The notes: generated from the letters alone by a model not told the origin. A DNA stretch of 42,706 nucleotides from Persephonella sp. (GCA_003978485.1 QNZF01000028.1:1-42706), one strand, 5' to 3'. Numbered from the stretch's first letter, positions 10,147 to 19,342 are shown. A program made the numbers and translations.

Positions 10147-11541
10147 ATGGCTACAAATAGCCAAGAGTTACAAAACCTTGTTAACTATGGGCTAGTTAAA
10201 GCCCATGTTGCTATGGGGTTAGTGTTCTTCATTATCGTTGCTACAATGGGATTTCTCTATTCTCTACAGCTTGATGATATTTATCCATTTGTAGGAATAG
10301 AGTTCTTATCTCCCGGAAGAGTTAGAATGATACACACTGCAGGAGCAGCGTACGGTTTCCTAGTAAACATGTTCACAGGTCTCTTATACTGGGCAGTACC
10401 AAGATTTACTGGATATAGAATTTTAAGTGATAAGCTTGGATGGTTTATGTTCTTCGCATTACAGGCGGCAGTTTTAATAACAGTTATAGGTGTTTTATTC
10501 TTAGGAATGGCTGACAACGTTGAATGGGGAGAAACTCCTTGGTGGTTAGACCCTATAATAGTTTTCTGGTTATTACTACATCTAATGCAATTTGGAGCAC
10601 CTTTATTTAAAGCATCTCAAAGAGGACCTTTATACGTTGCAGGTTGGTATATCTCTGCAATGTTAGTTTGGACACCACTAGTCGTTTTTATGGGTAATAT
10701 GATACCTAGATTTTGGGCTGTAGGTTCTGGTGCAGGAGCAGTCCAATCAACATTTATCCACGACTTAGTTGGATTATACGTTACACCTGTTGCTTGGGGA
10801 TTAATGTATTACTTTGTACCTGTTATTATGAAAAAACCTATGTGGTCACACGGATTATCTTTATTAGGTTTCTGGGGATTAGCATTCTTCTATCCAATGA
10901 ATGGAGTTCACCACTTCTTATGGTCTCCAATACCAATGTTTGCACAGTATTCAGCAGTATTTGCAACTGTTGCAGTTGAGTTTGCAGTTACTTCAGTTTT
11001 AATTAACTTTATGATGACTTTAAGAGGTTCTGCAGAACAGCTAAAATACAATGTTCCATTAAGATATATGTACACAGGAGCTATCTTCTACTGGATTACA
11101 TGTTTCCAATGTGCATTCCACGTTACATTAACATTCCAAAAAGTTATCCACTTCACAGACTGGGTTACTGGACACGCACACCTAATAATGTTCGGTACAT
11201 TCGGATTATGGGTTTTAGGAATGGCTGAATATATCTGGCCTAGATTATTCAGAAAAGAAACTATGTATTCTAAAGGATTATCTGAAGGTGCCTACTGGTT
11301 ATTAATGATAGGTGTTTTATCAATGTTCTTTGACCTAACTGCTGGTGGTTTAGTTCAAGGATTTGACTGGATAGGATTAAACCCTTGGATTGATAGCGTT
11401 AACTTCTCTAAACCATTCTGGTACTTCAGAAGTATAGCTGGAATAATGATGATAACTGGATTATTAATGTACGCGTTAAACTTCTGGAAAACTGCTACTG
11501 CTAAAACTGGATTATCTGCTGAACTAAGAACGGAAACTTAA
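10147..11541 (+). CDS. ccoN: cbb3-type cytochrome c oxidase subunit I
   Basis: RMIHTAGAAYGF, FIHDLVGLYVTPVAWGLMYYFVP, FFYPMNGVHHFLWSPIPMFAQ (Tyr six residues before HH), VIHFTDWVTGHAHLIMFG. Confidence 0.94.
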   Translation: MATNSQELQNLVNYGLVKAHVAMGLVFFIIVATMGFLYSLQLDDIYPFVGIEFLSPGRVRMIHTAGAAYGFLVNMFTGLLYWAVPRFTGYRILSDKLGWFMFFALQAAVLITVIGVLFLGMADNVEWGETPWWLDPIIVFWLLLHLMQFGAPLFKASQRGPLYVAGWYISAMLVWTPLVVFMGNMIPRFWAVGSGAGAVQSTFIHDLVGLYVTPVAWGLMYYFVPVIMKKPMWSHGLSLLGFWGLAFFYPMNGVHHFLWSPIPMFAQYSAVFATVAVEFAVTSVLINFMMTLRGSAEQLKYNVPLRYMYTGAIFYWITCFQCAFHVTLTFQKVIHFTDWVTGHAHLIMFGTFGLWVLGMAEYIWPRLFRKETMYSKGLSEGAYWLLMIGVLSMFFDLTAGGLVQGFDWIGLNPWIDSVNFSKPFWYFRSIAGIMMITGLLMYALNFWKTATAKTGLSAELRTET

Positions 11542-11549
11542 TCAAAGAT

Positions 11550-11588
11550 AAAGGGGAAGGGAGTGTTTTCTCCCTCTTTTTTCCCTTT
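11550..11588 (+). terminator. Intra-operon hairpin/attenuator between ccoN and ccoO
   Basis: GGGAG-tgtttt-CTCCC followed by TCTTTTTT; outer AAAGGG/CCCTTT pairing can extend it. Confidence 0.55.
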
Positions 11589-11624
11589 TACAAAACAATA
11601 AAGGAAGATGGAGGTATATAGATA

Positions 11625-12410
11625 ATGGGTAAGATGGAAAGGTTCGCCTTCGTTGCTTTAGTGGCTGGAATACTATTTTTCCTATTTGCTGACTTCATAT
11701 CTTGGGCATTACCGATGTTCGTTTTAAAGGATATTCCCAAAAAATCAGTTGAAGATTTAGCAGCGGAGGCAATATCTAGAAACTCTACTGCATGGTCAGA
11801 CTTTAAAAAGTTGGCTAGATATTATCCTGAAACATTCAAAAAATTCTGTCAGTATGAAGAAAGCTTCAGCGGAGCTAAAAAAATACCTGAAAGTGAATGT
11901 AAACCAAACGGTAAAACTTTAGCTAAAGCATTAAGAATTGGGCATAGATGGTATGTTGCTGAAGGATGTTGGAACTGCCACTCCCAAATGGTTAGACCTG
12001 TATCTAACGAAACTTTAAGATTTGGTATTCCGGGAGTTTCAAACACAGTTTCGTACCCTTCTGAATATAATAACGAATTACAGGCACCTGTTTTATGGGG
12101 TACAAAAAGAGTTGGACCTGACTTAATAAGGGAAGCTGCTGTTCATAATGTTGGATGGCAGGCAGCACACTTATATAATCCTAAGTACACCTCACCTGGA
12201 ACAAATATGCCACCATACCCATGGTATTACACTAAGGATAGTAAAGGAAACATTGTTCCAAATGAAAGAGGTTTAAGTTTATTAACTTATATAATGTGGT
12301 TAGGTTCTTGGGAAGTTAAACCACCTAAAGATTTTAGAATTAATGTAAAAGCTTCCAACTCTGCTAAAGTAAAAGAAAATACAGAAAAGAATTTTGCAGA
12401 AGCTAAATAA
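11625..12410 (+). CDS. ccoO: cbb3-type cytochrome c oxidase monoheme subunit II
   Basis: EGCWNCHSQMVRPVSNETLRFG motif; N-terminal TM helix. Confidence 0.93.
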   Translation: MGKMERFAFVALVAGILFFLFADFISWALPMFVLKDIPKKSVEDLAAEAISRNSTAWSDFKKLARYYPETFKKFCQYEESFSGAKKIPESECKPNGKTLAKALRIGHRWYVAEGCWNCHSQMVRPVSNETLRFGIPGVSNTVSYPSEYNNELQAPVLWGTKRVGPDLIREAAVHNVGWQAAHLYNPKYTSPGTNMPPYPWYYTKDSKGNIVPNERGLSLLTYIMWLGSWEVKPPKDFRINVKASNSAKVKENTEKNFAEAK

Positions 12411-12429
12411 TTTTAAAATATGGGTTTTT

Positions 12430-12449
12430 GGGATTTCCCTTAAAATCCC
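12430..12449 (+). promoter_or_regulatory. Stem-loop between ccoO and the downstream small gene
   Basis: GGGATTT-ccctta-AAATCCC, 7-bp perfect stem; no U-tract follows. Confidence 0.5.
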
Positions 12450-12468
12450 TTCTTAAAGGAGGTTTAAA

Positions 12469-12765
12469 ATGAGAATTACACAGAAAACAGTTGCTCTTTT
12501 AATCCTGTTTATATTCTTATTTGTAGTAGGGACAATCATTGCAGTTAGAACAGTTGCTTATCTTGAAGCTGGTATGGCAGGTTCTGAATTAAAAGGGTTT
12601 TTAGTTGAAGTTATAGCATATGTAATCAGTTTAACAGGTTGGCTAGCATTATTTATCTATTCATATTTGAAGGGAGATTTTAAAGATATAGAAGGTCCTA
12701 AGTATGAAATTTTAGATTTAGAAGATAAAATTGTAAAAGCCGAAAAAGAAGGAGGTAAATACTAA
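12469..12765 (+). CDS. Small membrane protein of the cbb3 operon with CcoS-like tail
   Basis: Two TM helices then GDFKDIEGPKYEILDLED, similar to CcoS GQFDDLegPa.riL.DD; SD aaaggagg. Confidence 0.6.
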   Translation: MRITQKTVALLILFIFLFVVGTIIAVRTVAYLEAGMAGSELKGFLVEVIAYVISLTGWLALFIYSYLKGDFKDIEGPKYEILDLEDKIVKAEKEGGKY

Positions 12766-12989
12766 TGGCTGGACATTTAGAAAATACAAAAGCAGTAGAT
12801 AAAATTACTTATATGACTGATGCAGTTCCAACTTGGTGGATGTTGTTCTGGATAGGTTATATCTTATTTACAGTAGCTTATATAGTTTTTGACTGGATAC
12901 CTGACTTTTTAGGTTGGATGCAAGTTGTAGGACAAGGTCCTGAAGCTGCTGATAAGTATATCTGGACGAGAGAGTTAATGAGGAATTAA
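12765..12989 (+). CDS. FixP_N/CcoP N-terminal-like membrane peptide without heme domains
   Basis: 74 aa; AVPTWWMLFWIGYILFTVAYIVFDWIPDFLGW resembles the FixP_N N.LPrWW...f..ti.f...Y...P pattern; no CxxCH. Confidence 0.7.
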   Translation: MAGHLENTKAVDKITYMTDAVPTWWMLFWIGYILFTVAYIVFDWIPDFLGWMQVVGQGPEAADKYIWTRELMRN

Positions 12990-13013
12990 TCTTGCATTTC
13001 CTCTCTTTTTTTC
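12980..13013 (+). terminator. Terminator at end of cbb3 operon
   Basis: GAGGAA ... TTCCTC then TCTTTTTTTC; overlaps the 3' end of the last CDS. Confidence 0.5.
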
Positions 13014-13062
13014 TTATAATTATCAACTGTAACCTGTTGTTATCTTAAGTTGCTAATATCCT

Positions 13063-13150
13063 GGAGGGGTGGCCGAGCGGACGAAGGCAGGTGATTTGAA
13101 ATCACCCGAGGGTTAACAGCCCTCCGGGGGTTCGAATCCCTCCCCCTCCG
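13063..13150 (+). tRNA. tRNA-Ser (anticodon TGA)
   Basis: Acceptor GGAGGGG/CCCCTCC, anticodon stem GGTGA-TTTGAAA-TCACC, long variable arm GAGGGttaacaGCCCTC; CCA not encoded. Confidence 0.96.
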
Positions 13151-13173
13151 CTTAATTAAATATTTTCTTTTAT

Positions 13174-13247
13174 GGAGGGTGTAGCTCAGTCGGTAGAGCA
13201 CAAGGTTGTGGCCCTTGGGGTCGCGGGTTCAAGTCCCGTCACCCTCC
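13174..13247 (+). tRNA. tRNA-His (anticodon GTG) with encoded G-1:C73
   Basis: G(-1) GAGGGTG TA GCTC ... CAAGG-TTGTGGC-CCTTG ... CACCCTC C; CCA not encoded. Confidence 0.96.
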
Positions 13248-13323
13248 CTCACAATTTAAATCTAAAATGTATCTATCAACTCAAAAAATTATATAATCTT
13301 TAATCGTTAATCTTATTAACCTT

Positions 13324-14388
13324 ATGAGGTTTAAAATGTTCCTGAACAGGTTAAAAAAGCTCAAAAGTTATAAAACAGAGACAACTCCATGTAAAGTTAA
13401 ATTATCTTCTAATGAGCTCCCATTTGATTTACCAGAAGATTTGAAAGAAAAAATTTCAAAAGAAATAAGAAAAATTCCATTCCAAAGGTATCCTGACCCA
13501 AATATAACTGAGCTAAGGGAAATTTTGGCAGATATTTATGGAGTTAATGAGAATAATCTCGTTTTTGGTAATGGGTCAGATGAATTAATTCAACTTTTAA
13601 TAAACACTATAGGAGATTTAAAAAAACCGATAGCCTATCCTATACCTACATTTCCTATGTATCAAGTTTCCGCTGATACAATTGGAAGGGATAAAGTAGA
13701 GTTTAGATTAAATGAAAATTTTGATTTAGTAAAGGGAGAAATAGATAAAGCATTAGAAAGGAATGTTGACATCATATTTTATGCATCTCCGAACAATCCA
13801 ACTGGGAATAGTTTTAACTCTGATTTAATAAGATATACAGTAGACCAAAATGTTTTTGTGGTCGTCGATGAAGCTTACATAGACTTTTCAGATAAAAAAA
13901 GTTTTTTAAATGAAGCTTTGAATGAAGATAATTTAGTCGTTTTAAGAACAATGTCTAAAATTGGTTTAGCAAGTATAAGATTGGGAGTTTTAATAGCTAG
14001 AGAAGATATAGCTATGGAAATAAATAAAGGAAGACTTCCATTTAACATAACTTATCCTACACAGGTGATTGCTAAAGTTGTTTTGACAGAAGGATTAGAT
14101 ATTATAAGAGAAAATATAAATAGGATTAAAATTGAAAGGGATAAATTAATAAATGAGTTATCTAAAATTAATGAAATAAAAGTTTATCCATCTGATGCAA
14201 ACTTTATTTTAATAAAAACTCCTAACGGTGATTTAATCCACAGAAAATTGATAGAAAAAGGTGTATTAGTTAGAAATATGTCCCATATTCCATATATGGA
14301 AAATTGTTTAAGAGTATCTATAGGTAAACCTGAGGAAAATGAAATATTTATTGAAAGTTTAAGGGAAGTTATAAAGGAGAATTTTTAA
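13324..14388 (+). CDS. hisC: Histidinol-phosphate aminotransferase
   Basis: KLSSNELPFDLP, RYPDPNITELRE, NPTGN, RTMSKIGLASIRLG. Confidence 0.93.
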   Translation: MRFKMFLNRLKKLKSYKTETTPCKVKLSSNELPFDLPEDLKEKISKEIRKIPFQRYPDPNITELREILADIYGVNENNLVFGNGSDELIQLLINTIGDLKKPIAYPIPTFPMYQVSADTIGRDKVEFRLNENFDLVKGEIDKALERNVDIIFYASPNNPTGNSFNSDLIRYTVDQNVFVVVDEAYIDFSDKKSFLNEALNEDNLVVLRTMSKIGLASIRLGVLIAREDIAMEINKGRLPFNITYPTQVIAKVVLTEGLDIIRENINRIKIERDKLINELSKINEIKVYPSDANFILIKTPNGDLIHRKLIEKGVLVRNMSHIPYMENCLRVSIGKPEENEIFIESLREVIKENF

Positions 14389-14463
14389 GAAATTAATACT
14401 TTAACCTGATTTGGTTTATTATATATTCTAAATACTTAATTTTATTATGGAGGAGTTTTATTT

Positions 14464-15429
14464 ATGAAACTAAAGAAAATATTAACAACCGCTGTAAGTT
14501 TATCTTTAGCTATATCCTTAGTAAGCTCATGTAATGAAGAAAGTAAAAAAGGAAAAGCAGAGGCAGAGCCTACTCCAAAATCTGTAAATGCTGGAGAATG
14601 TTTACCTGCCAGTATGGTAAGTAAAGATAAAGTTAAACAAGCCTTATCTATGTTCGGAAATTTAGAAGTTGTAAAAATTGATAAATCCCCAATAAATGGT
14701 CTATACAAAGTAATAATAAAAGCTGGTGGAAGATATGCAGTTGTATATTTAGATTGTAAGCTACAGTATGCAATTATAGGTAGTATGATAGATATACAGT
14801 CTAAAAGAGATTTAACTAGAGAAACTATGGTTAAGTATCAATTAGAAGCTCAAAAAGAAAAGTTAGAACTGTTAAAGAAAAAATTAGGAGAGAAAAAGTT
14901 TGAAGAATTAAAGAAAGTATTAGGTAGTAATATTGCCCAACTTATGGTTGTTGATTTGAAAAACATACCTAAAGAAGGAACTATAATTTATGGAAATCCA
15001 GATGCAAAATACACAGTTTATGTAATATCAGACCCTGAATGTCCATTCTGTGCTAAATTACACGAAAGTATAAAAGAAATTGTTAAAAAAGATAAAGATG
15101 TTAAATTTGAAATTATATTATTTCCTTTACCATTCCATCCATATGCGAAAGGTATAGCGGAGAATATAGCTAGCCAATCAAGTATGGAAAAGAGAAGAGA
15201 AATTCTAGATAAAAGTTTTCAGGCAGTATCTAAAAGGGATAGCTCTACTTTATCTGAACTAAGTAAAGGGAATGAAAAAGGAGAGAAAATAATATCTGAA
15301 CATAAAGCTTTTGCTAAATCTGTAAATCTAAGGGGGACACCTATGATTATATTCCCTGAAGGAATTGCTATAGGTGGTGCTATACCAACAGATTTACTAT
15401 ATAAAATGATAGAAGTATTAAAGAAATAA
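14464..15429 (+). CDS. DsbC/DsbG-like thioredoxin-fold lipoprotein
   Basis: Lipobox SLVSSCNEE; SDPECPFCAKLHESIKEI; RGTPMIIFPEG. Confidence 0.85.
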   Translation: MKLKKILTTAVSLSLAISLVSSCNEESKKGKAEAEPTPKSVNAGECLPASMVSKDKVKQALSMFGNLEVVKIDKSPINGLYKVIIKAGGRYAVVYLDCKLQYAIIGSMIDIQSKRDLTRETMVKYQLEAQKEKLELLKKKLGEKKFEELKKVLGSNIAQLMVVDLKNIPKEGTIIYGNPDAKYTVYVISDPECPFCAKLHESIKEIVKKDKDVKFEIILFPLPFHPYAKGIAENIASQSSMEKRREILDKSFQAVSKRDSSTLSELSKGNEKGEKIISEHKAFAKSVNLRGTPMIIFPEGIAIGGAIPTDLLYKMIEVLKK

Positions 15430-15434
15430 TAATT

Positions 15435-15459
15435 CTAGCCTTTTGGCTCTTTCTTTTTT
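15435..15459 (+). terminator. Weak putative terminator
   Basis: TAGCCttttGGCTCtttctttttttg: 4-bp AGCC/GGCT stem followed by a T-rich tract. Confidence 0.35.
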
Positions 15460-15464
15460 TGAAA

Positions 15465-16274
15465 ATGAAACAGAAAGTTTTAGAAGTTAAAAATTTAACC
15501 GTTATCTATAAAGAAGAAAACAGAGAAAAAATAATTTTAAATGGTATATCCTTTAATATCTATACAAATGAAATTTTAGCATTTATAGGAAAATCAGGTT
15601 CTGGAAAAAGTATCACCTGTTTCTCCATTTTAGGTCTTTTAAATAAAAATTTTTTAATTGATGGAGAAATATATCTGTATGATGACAATAAAAAAATAAA
15701 TCTTTTGAACTTAACTGAAAAAGAGTTGAGGGAGATTAGAGGAAACAAAGTATCTATGATATTTCAAGAACCGTCCACAGCGTTAAATCCAATAATAACA
15801 GTTGGGGAACAAATTGTTGATACAATTTTAGCCCATAGAAAAGATATTTCAAAGGAAGATGCAAAAACATTAGCCTTAAAGGTAATGAAAGAAGCTCAAA
15901 TTCCTGATGTTGAAAAGAGATTTAATCAGTATCCATTTGAGTTGTCAGGAGGTTTAAAACAAAGAGTAGCTATTGCTATGGCTATTGTAAACTCTCCTAA
16001 AGTTTTACTTGCTGATGAGCCTACCACAGCTTTAGATATAACAGTATCTGCATACATACTAAGATTATTTTTAAGACTTAAGGAAAGGTTAGACTTGGGA
16101 ATACTGTTAATAACTCATGATTTCGGTGTAGTTGCTGAAGTGGCTGACAGAGTAATAGTTCTTAAAGATGGTGAGATTGTTGAGGAAGGGAATGTATTTC
16201 AAATCTTTAACACTCCTAAATCTGAATACACAAAGGAGTTATTAAAATCTAGAATTTTACTTTCTAAAGTTTAA
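15465..16274 (+). CDS. ABC transporter ATP-binding protein (oligopeptide/nickel DppD-like)
   Basis: Walker A GKSGSGKS, signature LSGGLKQR, Walker B VLLADEPT; ATG 15465 is preferable to TTG 15459. Confidence 0.88.
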   Translation: MKQKVLEVKNLTVIYKEENREKIILNGISFNIYTNEILAFIGKSGSGKSITCFSILGLLNKNFLIDGEIYLYDDNKKINLLNLTEKELREIRGNKVSMIFQEPSTALNPIITVGEQIVDTILAHRKDISKEDAKTLALKVMKEAQIPDVEKRFNQYPFELSGGLKQRVAIAMAIVNSPKVLLADEPTTALDITVSAYILRLFLRLKERLDLGILLITHDFGVVAEVADRVIVLKDGEIVEEGNVFQIFNTPKSEYTKELLKSRILLSKV

Positions 16275-16315
16275 ATATTTAATAATAAAATTTTAAATTC
16301 TTAATTACATTTAAC

Positions 16316-16337
16316 TAATATACCAACTTGTATATTA
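16316..16337. promoter_or_regulatory. Perfect 8-bp inverted repeat overlapping the putative infA -35
   Basis: TAATATAC-caactt-GTATATTA. Confidence 0.5.
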
Positions 16338-16355
16338 AAAAGAGTGTATTATAAT
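16328..16355 (+). promoter_or_regulatory. Putative sigma-70-type promoter for infA
   Basis: TTGTAT - 16 nt - TATAAT; infA ATG lies about 34 nt downstream. Confidence 0.55.
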
Positions 16356-16388
16356 ACTAAAATAACAATTTATTCAAAAGGAGTAAGT

Positions 16389-16637
16389 ATGGGAAAAAAG
16401 AAGAAAAAAGCTTCTAGTGGAAAAAAAGAAGAAGCTATTGTTGTTGAAGGTGAAGTTATAGAAGCTTTACCTAACGCACATTTTAAAGTTAAATTAGACA
16501 ATTCTGATCATGTGGTCTTAGCCCATGTTTCAGGGAAGATGAAACTACATTTTATAAGAATACTTCCCGGAGATAGGGTAAGAGTAGAATTATCTCCATA
16601 TGATTTAACAAAAGGAAGAATTGTTTTCAGACTATAA
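16389..16637 (+). CDS. infA: Translation initiation factor IF-1 with Lys-rich N-terminal extension
   Basis: [67 protein letters not shown]-track start 16344 falls in the promoter, so ATG 16389 is preferred. Confidence 0.94.
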   Translation: MGKKKKKASSGKKEEAIVVEGEVIEALPNAHFKVKLDNSDHVVLAHVSGKMKLHFIRILPGDRVRVELSPYDLTKGRIVFRL

Positions 16638-16788
16638 TTTTTCCTTCAAACTAAATTTGTTTGTCTACCTATCTTTATTATCGTTATATTTTAAAATTGG
16701 GAGAAAACATATTATAATATTATTTTGTTTTATACTGTTTAATGAATTTTAAATTTTCTTCGTATAGAACAAATGGAGGTTTTTAATA

Positions 16789-16902
16789 ATGAAGGTAAGA
16801 GCATCTGTAAAAAAGAGATGTGAAAAATGTAGAATAATTAGAAGGAAAGGTAAAGTAATGGTTATTTGTGAAAATCCTAAACATAAACAAAGACAAGGTT
16901 AA
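16789..16902 (+). CDS. rpmJ: 50S ribosomal protein L36
   Basis: [37 protein letters not shown]; missed by ORF length cutoff. Confidence 0.97.
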   Translation: MKVRASVKKRCEKCRIIRRKGKVMVICENPKHKQRQG

Positions 16903-16914
16903 GGAGGTTTTTAA

Positions 16915-17277
16915 ATGGCTCGTATTGCAGGTGTAGATTTACCAGACAGAAAAAGGTTAGAAATAGCTTTAACTTATATCTACGGAATTGGTAAGACTAG
17001 AGCAAAAGAAATTTTAGAAAAAACTGGTATTGATGGTATGAAAAGAGTTGGTGAACTTACACCAGATGAGTTGAATACTATAAGAAAGTTTATAGAGCAG
17101 AACTACAAAGTTGAAGGTGATTTAAGAAGAGAAGTTGCAGTTAACATAAAAAAACTTATGGACATAGGTTGTTATAGGGGAATTAGACATAGGTTAGGTT
17201 TACCTGTTAGAGGTCAAAGAACAAAAACTAATGCTAGAACTAGAAGAAAAGCTACAGGAAGAATTAAGAAAAAATAG
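16915..17277 (+). CDS. rpsM: 30S ribosomal protein S13
   Basis: [50 protein letters not shown]. Confidence 0.98.
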   Translation: MARIAGVDLPDRKRLEIALTYIYGIGKTRAKEILEKTGIDGMKRVGELTPDELNTIRKFIEQNYKVEGDLRREVAVNIKKLMDIGCYRGIRHRLGLPVRGQRTKTNARTRRKATGRIKKK

Positions 17278-17297
17278 GTTAGGAGGATTTTGGAAAT

Positions 17298-17690
17298 ATG
17301 GCAAGAAGAAAAAAAGGTGGTAAGAAAAAAGTTAAAAGAACTGTTCCTTATGGAATTGCACATATTCAGGCAACTTTTAATAACACAATCATAACAATAA
17401 CTGATAAGGAAGGTAATGTTTTAACCTGGGCTTCAGGTGGAACGGAAGGATTTAAAGGTACAAGAAAATCAACTCCTTATGCAGCACAGAAAGCTGCGGA
17501 GAAAGCGGCAAAAAGGGCAATAGATGAATTTGGAATGAAAGATGTTGAAGTTTGGGTAAAAGGACCAGGTGCTGGAAGAGAAACTGCTATAAAAACTATT
17601 CAGGCGGCAGGTTTAAATGTTAAGGTAATAAAGGATGTTACTCCTATACCTCACAACGGTTGTAGACCACCAGCTAAAAGGAGGGTTTAA
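17298..17690 (+). CDS. rpsK: 30S ribosomal protein S11
   Basis: [36 protein letters not shown]. Confidence 0.98.
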   Translation: MARRKKGGKKKVKRTVPYGIAHIQATFNNTIITITDKEGNVLTWASGGTEGFKGTRKSTPYAAQKAAEKAAKRAIDEFGMKDVEVWVKGPGAGRETAIKTIQAAGLNVKVIKDVTPIPHNGCRPPAKRRV

Positions 17691-17693
17691 TCT

Positions 17694-18323
17694 ATGGGTA
17701 GATATTTAGGTCCATTAACAAGAGTTAGCAGAAGATTGGGTGTATTTGTTGGAGGAAGTTTAAAAGCTTTTAATAAAAGAAACTTTCCACCGGGACAACA
17801 CGGTAGAACTCAAGGTAGAAAGAGAAAACTTTCTGATTATGCAATCCGTCTTCAAGAAAAACAGAAATTAAGATATTTATACGGTGGTTTAAGGGAAGGA
17901 CAGTTTAAAAGATATTTTGACGAAGCGGCAAGAATTGCAGGTAATAAAGGTGGAAATACAGGGGAAATATTATTACAACTTTTAGAGAGAAGACTTGATA
18001 ATGTTGTTTATAGACTAGGATTTGCAAAAACTAGAAGACAGGCTAGACAAATGGTTGTACATGGACACTTCTTAGTTAATGGCAGAAGAGTTAACAAACC
18101 TGCCTATCAGGTGGATGTTGGAGATGTTATAGAATTAAGGGAAAAAAGTAAAAACTCTCCAGTATTTAAAGAGAATTTAGAAAATAAAGACCTTAGAACT
18201 GTTCCAGAGTGGTTAGAATTAGATAAAGAAAACTTTAAAGGTAGAGTTGTAGCATTACCTGAAAAAGTTGAGTTAGAGATACCTGTAGACGTTCAGCTAA
18301 TTATTGAGTACTACTCTGGATAA
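17694..18323 (+). CDS. rpsD: 30S ribosomal protein S4
   Basis: MGRYLGPLTRVSRRLG; RRLDNVVYRLGFAKTRRQARQMVVHGH. Confidence 0.98.
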   Translation: MGRYLGPLTRVSRRLGVFVGGSLKAFNKRNFPPGQHGRTQGRKRKLSDYAIRLQEKQKLRYLYGGLREGQFKRYFDEAARIAGNKGGNTGEILLQLLERRLDNVVYRLGFAKTRRQARQMVVHGHFLVNGRRVNKPAYQVDVGDVIELREKSKNSPVFKENLENKDLRTVPEWLELDKENFKGRVVALPEKVELEIPVDVQLIIEYYSG

Positions 18324-18349
18324 ACTAAATAAAGGAGGGAAAACTACCT

Positions 18350-19324
18350 ATGCCCTTTTTAGATTTCAAATTTCCCGAAAAGATATACTGGGATGAAGGA
18401 ACAAAAACAGATAAATTCGGAAGATTGTATGTAGAGCCTTTGGAGAGAGGTTACGGAATAACAATAGGCAATGCATTAAGAAGAGTTTTGCTATCATCTT
18501 TAGAAAGTGGAGCTATAACATATGTGAGAATACAAAATGTAGCACATGAATTTACCACAATAGATGGTGTTATAGAAGATGTATCAGAAATAGTTTTAAA
18601 TTTAAAACAGATAAAATTTAAAATGGATGAGAATATAGAAAGTGATTACGCTATCCTTGAATTTCAAGGACCTGGAGAAATAAAAGCTAAAGATATAAAA
18701 TTACCACCGGGGATAGAGGTAGTTAATCCAGATATACATATTGCAACAGTCGATGGAAATGTTGAAATAAAAATGGAGTTTAAAATAGAAAAAGGTAGGG
18801 GGTATGTTACAGTAGAGGAAATGGAGAAGCCTACAACTATCGGTTGGATACCTATAGATACTGCATTCTCTCCAATAAAAAGATGTACTTATAAAGTAGA
18901 GCCAAAGAGGGTAGAAGAAAAAACTTACGAAAGATTAATATTAGAATTTGAAACGGACGGAACAATAACTCCAGATGATGCTTTAAAAAAGGCTGTTGGA
19001 TTGTTGGTAAGACATTTTGAACTTTTATTAAATCCTACAATTATGAAAGTTGATGTCATTAAGAAAACTCAACCTGAAAGTATAACGGCTAAACTTGAGG
19101 CAGATAAGTTATCTCTAGCCATTGAAGAACTTGAAATATCCTCCCGTGCAACTAACACATTGAAAAAATTAGGTATAGAAACGATAGGTGATTTGGTAAA
19201 GAAAACTGAAGAGGATTTAAAAGAAGCTAAAAGTATAGGAAGAAAAGCTTTAAAAGAAATTAAAGAAGCTTTAGCGGAGTTAGGTTTATCTTTAGCACCA
19301 TCTCCAAATAAAAAGGAACAGTAA
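18350..19324 (+). CDS. rpoA: DNA-directed RNA polymerase alpha subunit
   Basis: FGRLYVEPLERGYGITIGNALRRVLLSSLESGAIT; alphaCTD LGIETIGDLVKKTEEDLKEAKSIGRKALKEI. Confidence 0.98.
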   Translation: MPFLDFKFPEKIYWDEGTKTDKFGRLYVEPLERGYGITIGNALRRVLLSSLESGAITYVRIQNVAHEFTTIDGVIEDVSEIVLNLKQIKFKMDENIESDYAILEFQGPGEIKAKDIKLPPGIEVVNPDIHIATVDGNVEIKMEFKIEKGRGYVTVEEMEKPTTIGWIPIDTAFSPIKRCTYKVEPKRVEEKTYERLILEFETDGTITPDDALKKAVGLLVRHFELLLNPTIMKVDVIKKTQPESITAKLEADKLSLAIEELEISSRATNTLKKLGIETIGDLVKKTEEDLKEAKSIGRKALKEIKEALAELGLSLAPSPNKKEQ

Positions 19325-19342
19325 GGAGGTTGAAAGTAGGCA

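Noticed and set aside
10281-10979. ORFs 10281-10517 (-) and 10713-10979 (+)
   Set aside because: Entirely inside ccoN in other frames; no RBS or homology.
11849-12046. 65-aa minus ORF inside ccoO
   Set aside because: Antisense to conserved coding sequence; spurious.
16344-16388. Upstream start of infA in the ORF track
   Set aside because: Lies within the predicted promoter (-10 at 16350-16355); ATG 16389 has a proper SD (aaaaggag).
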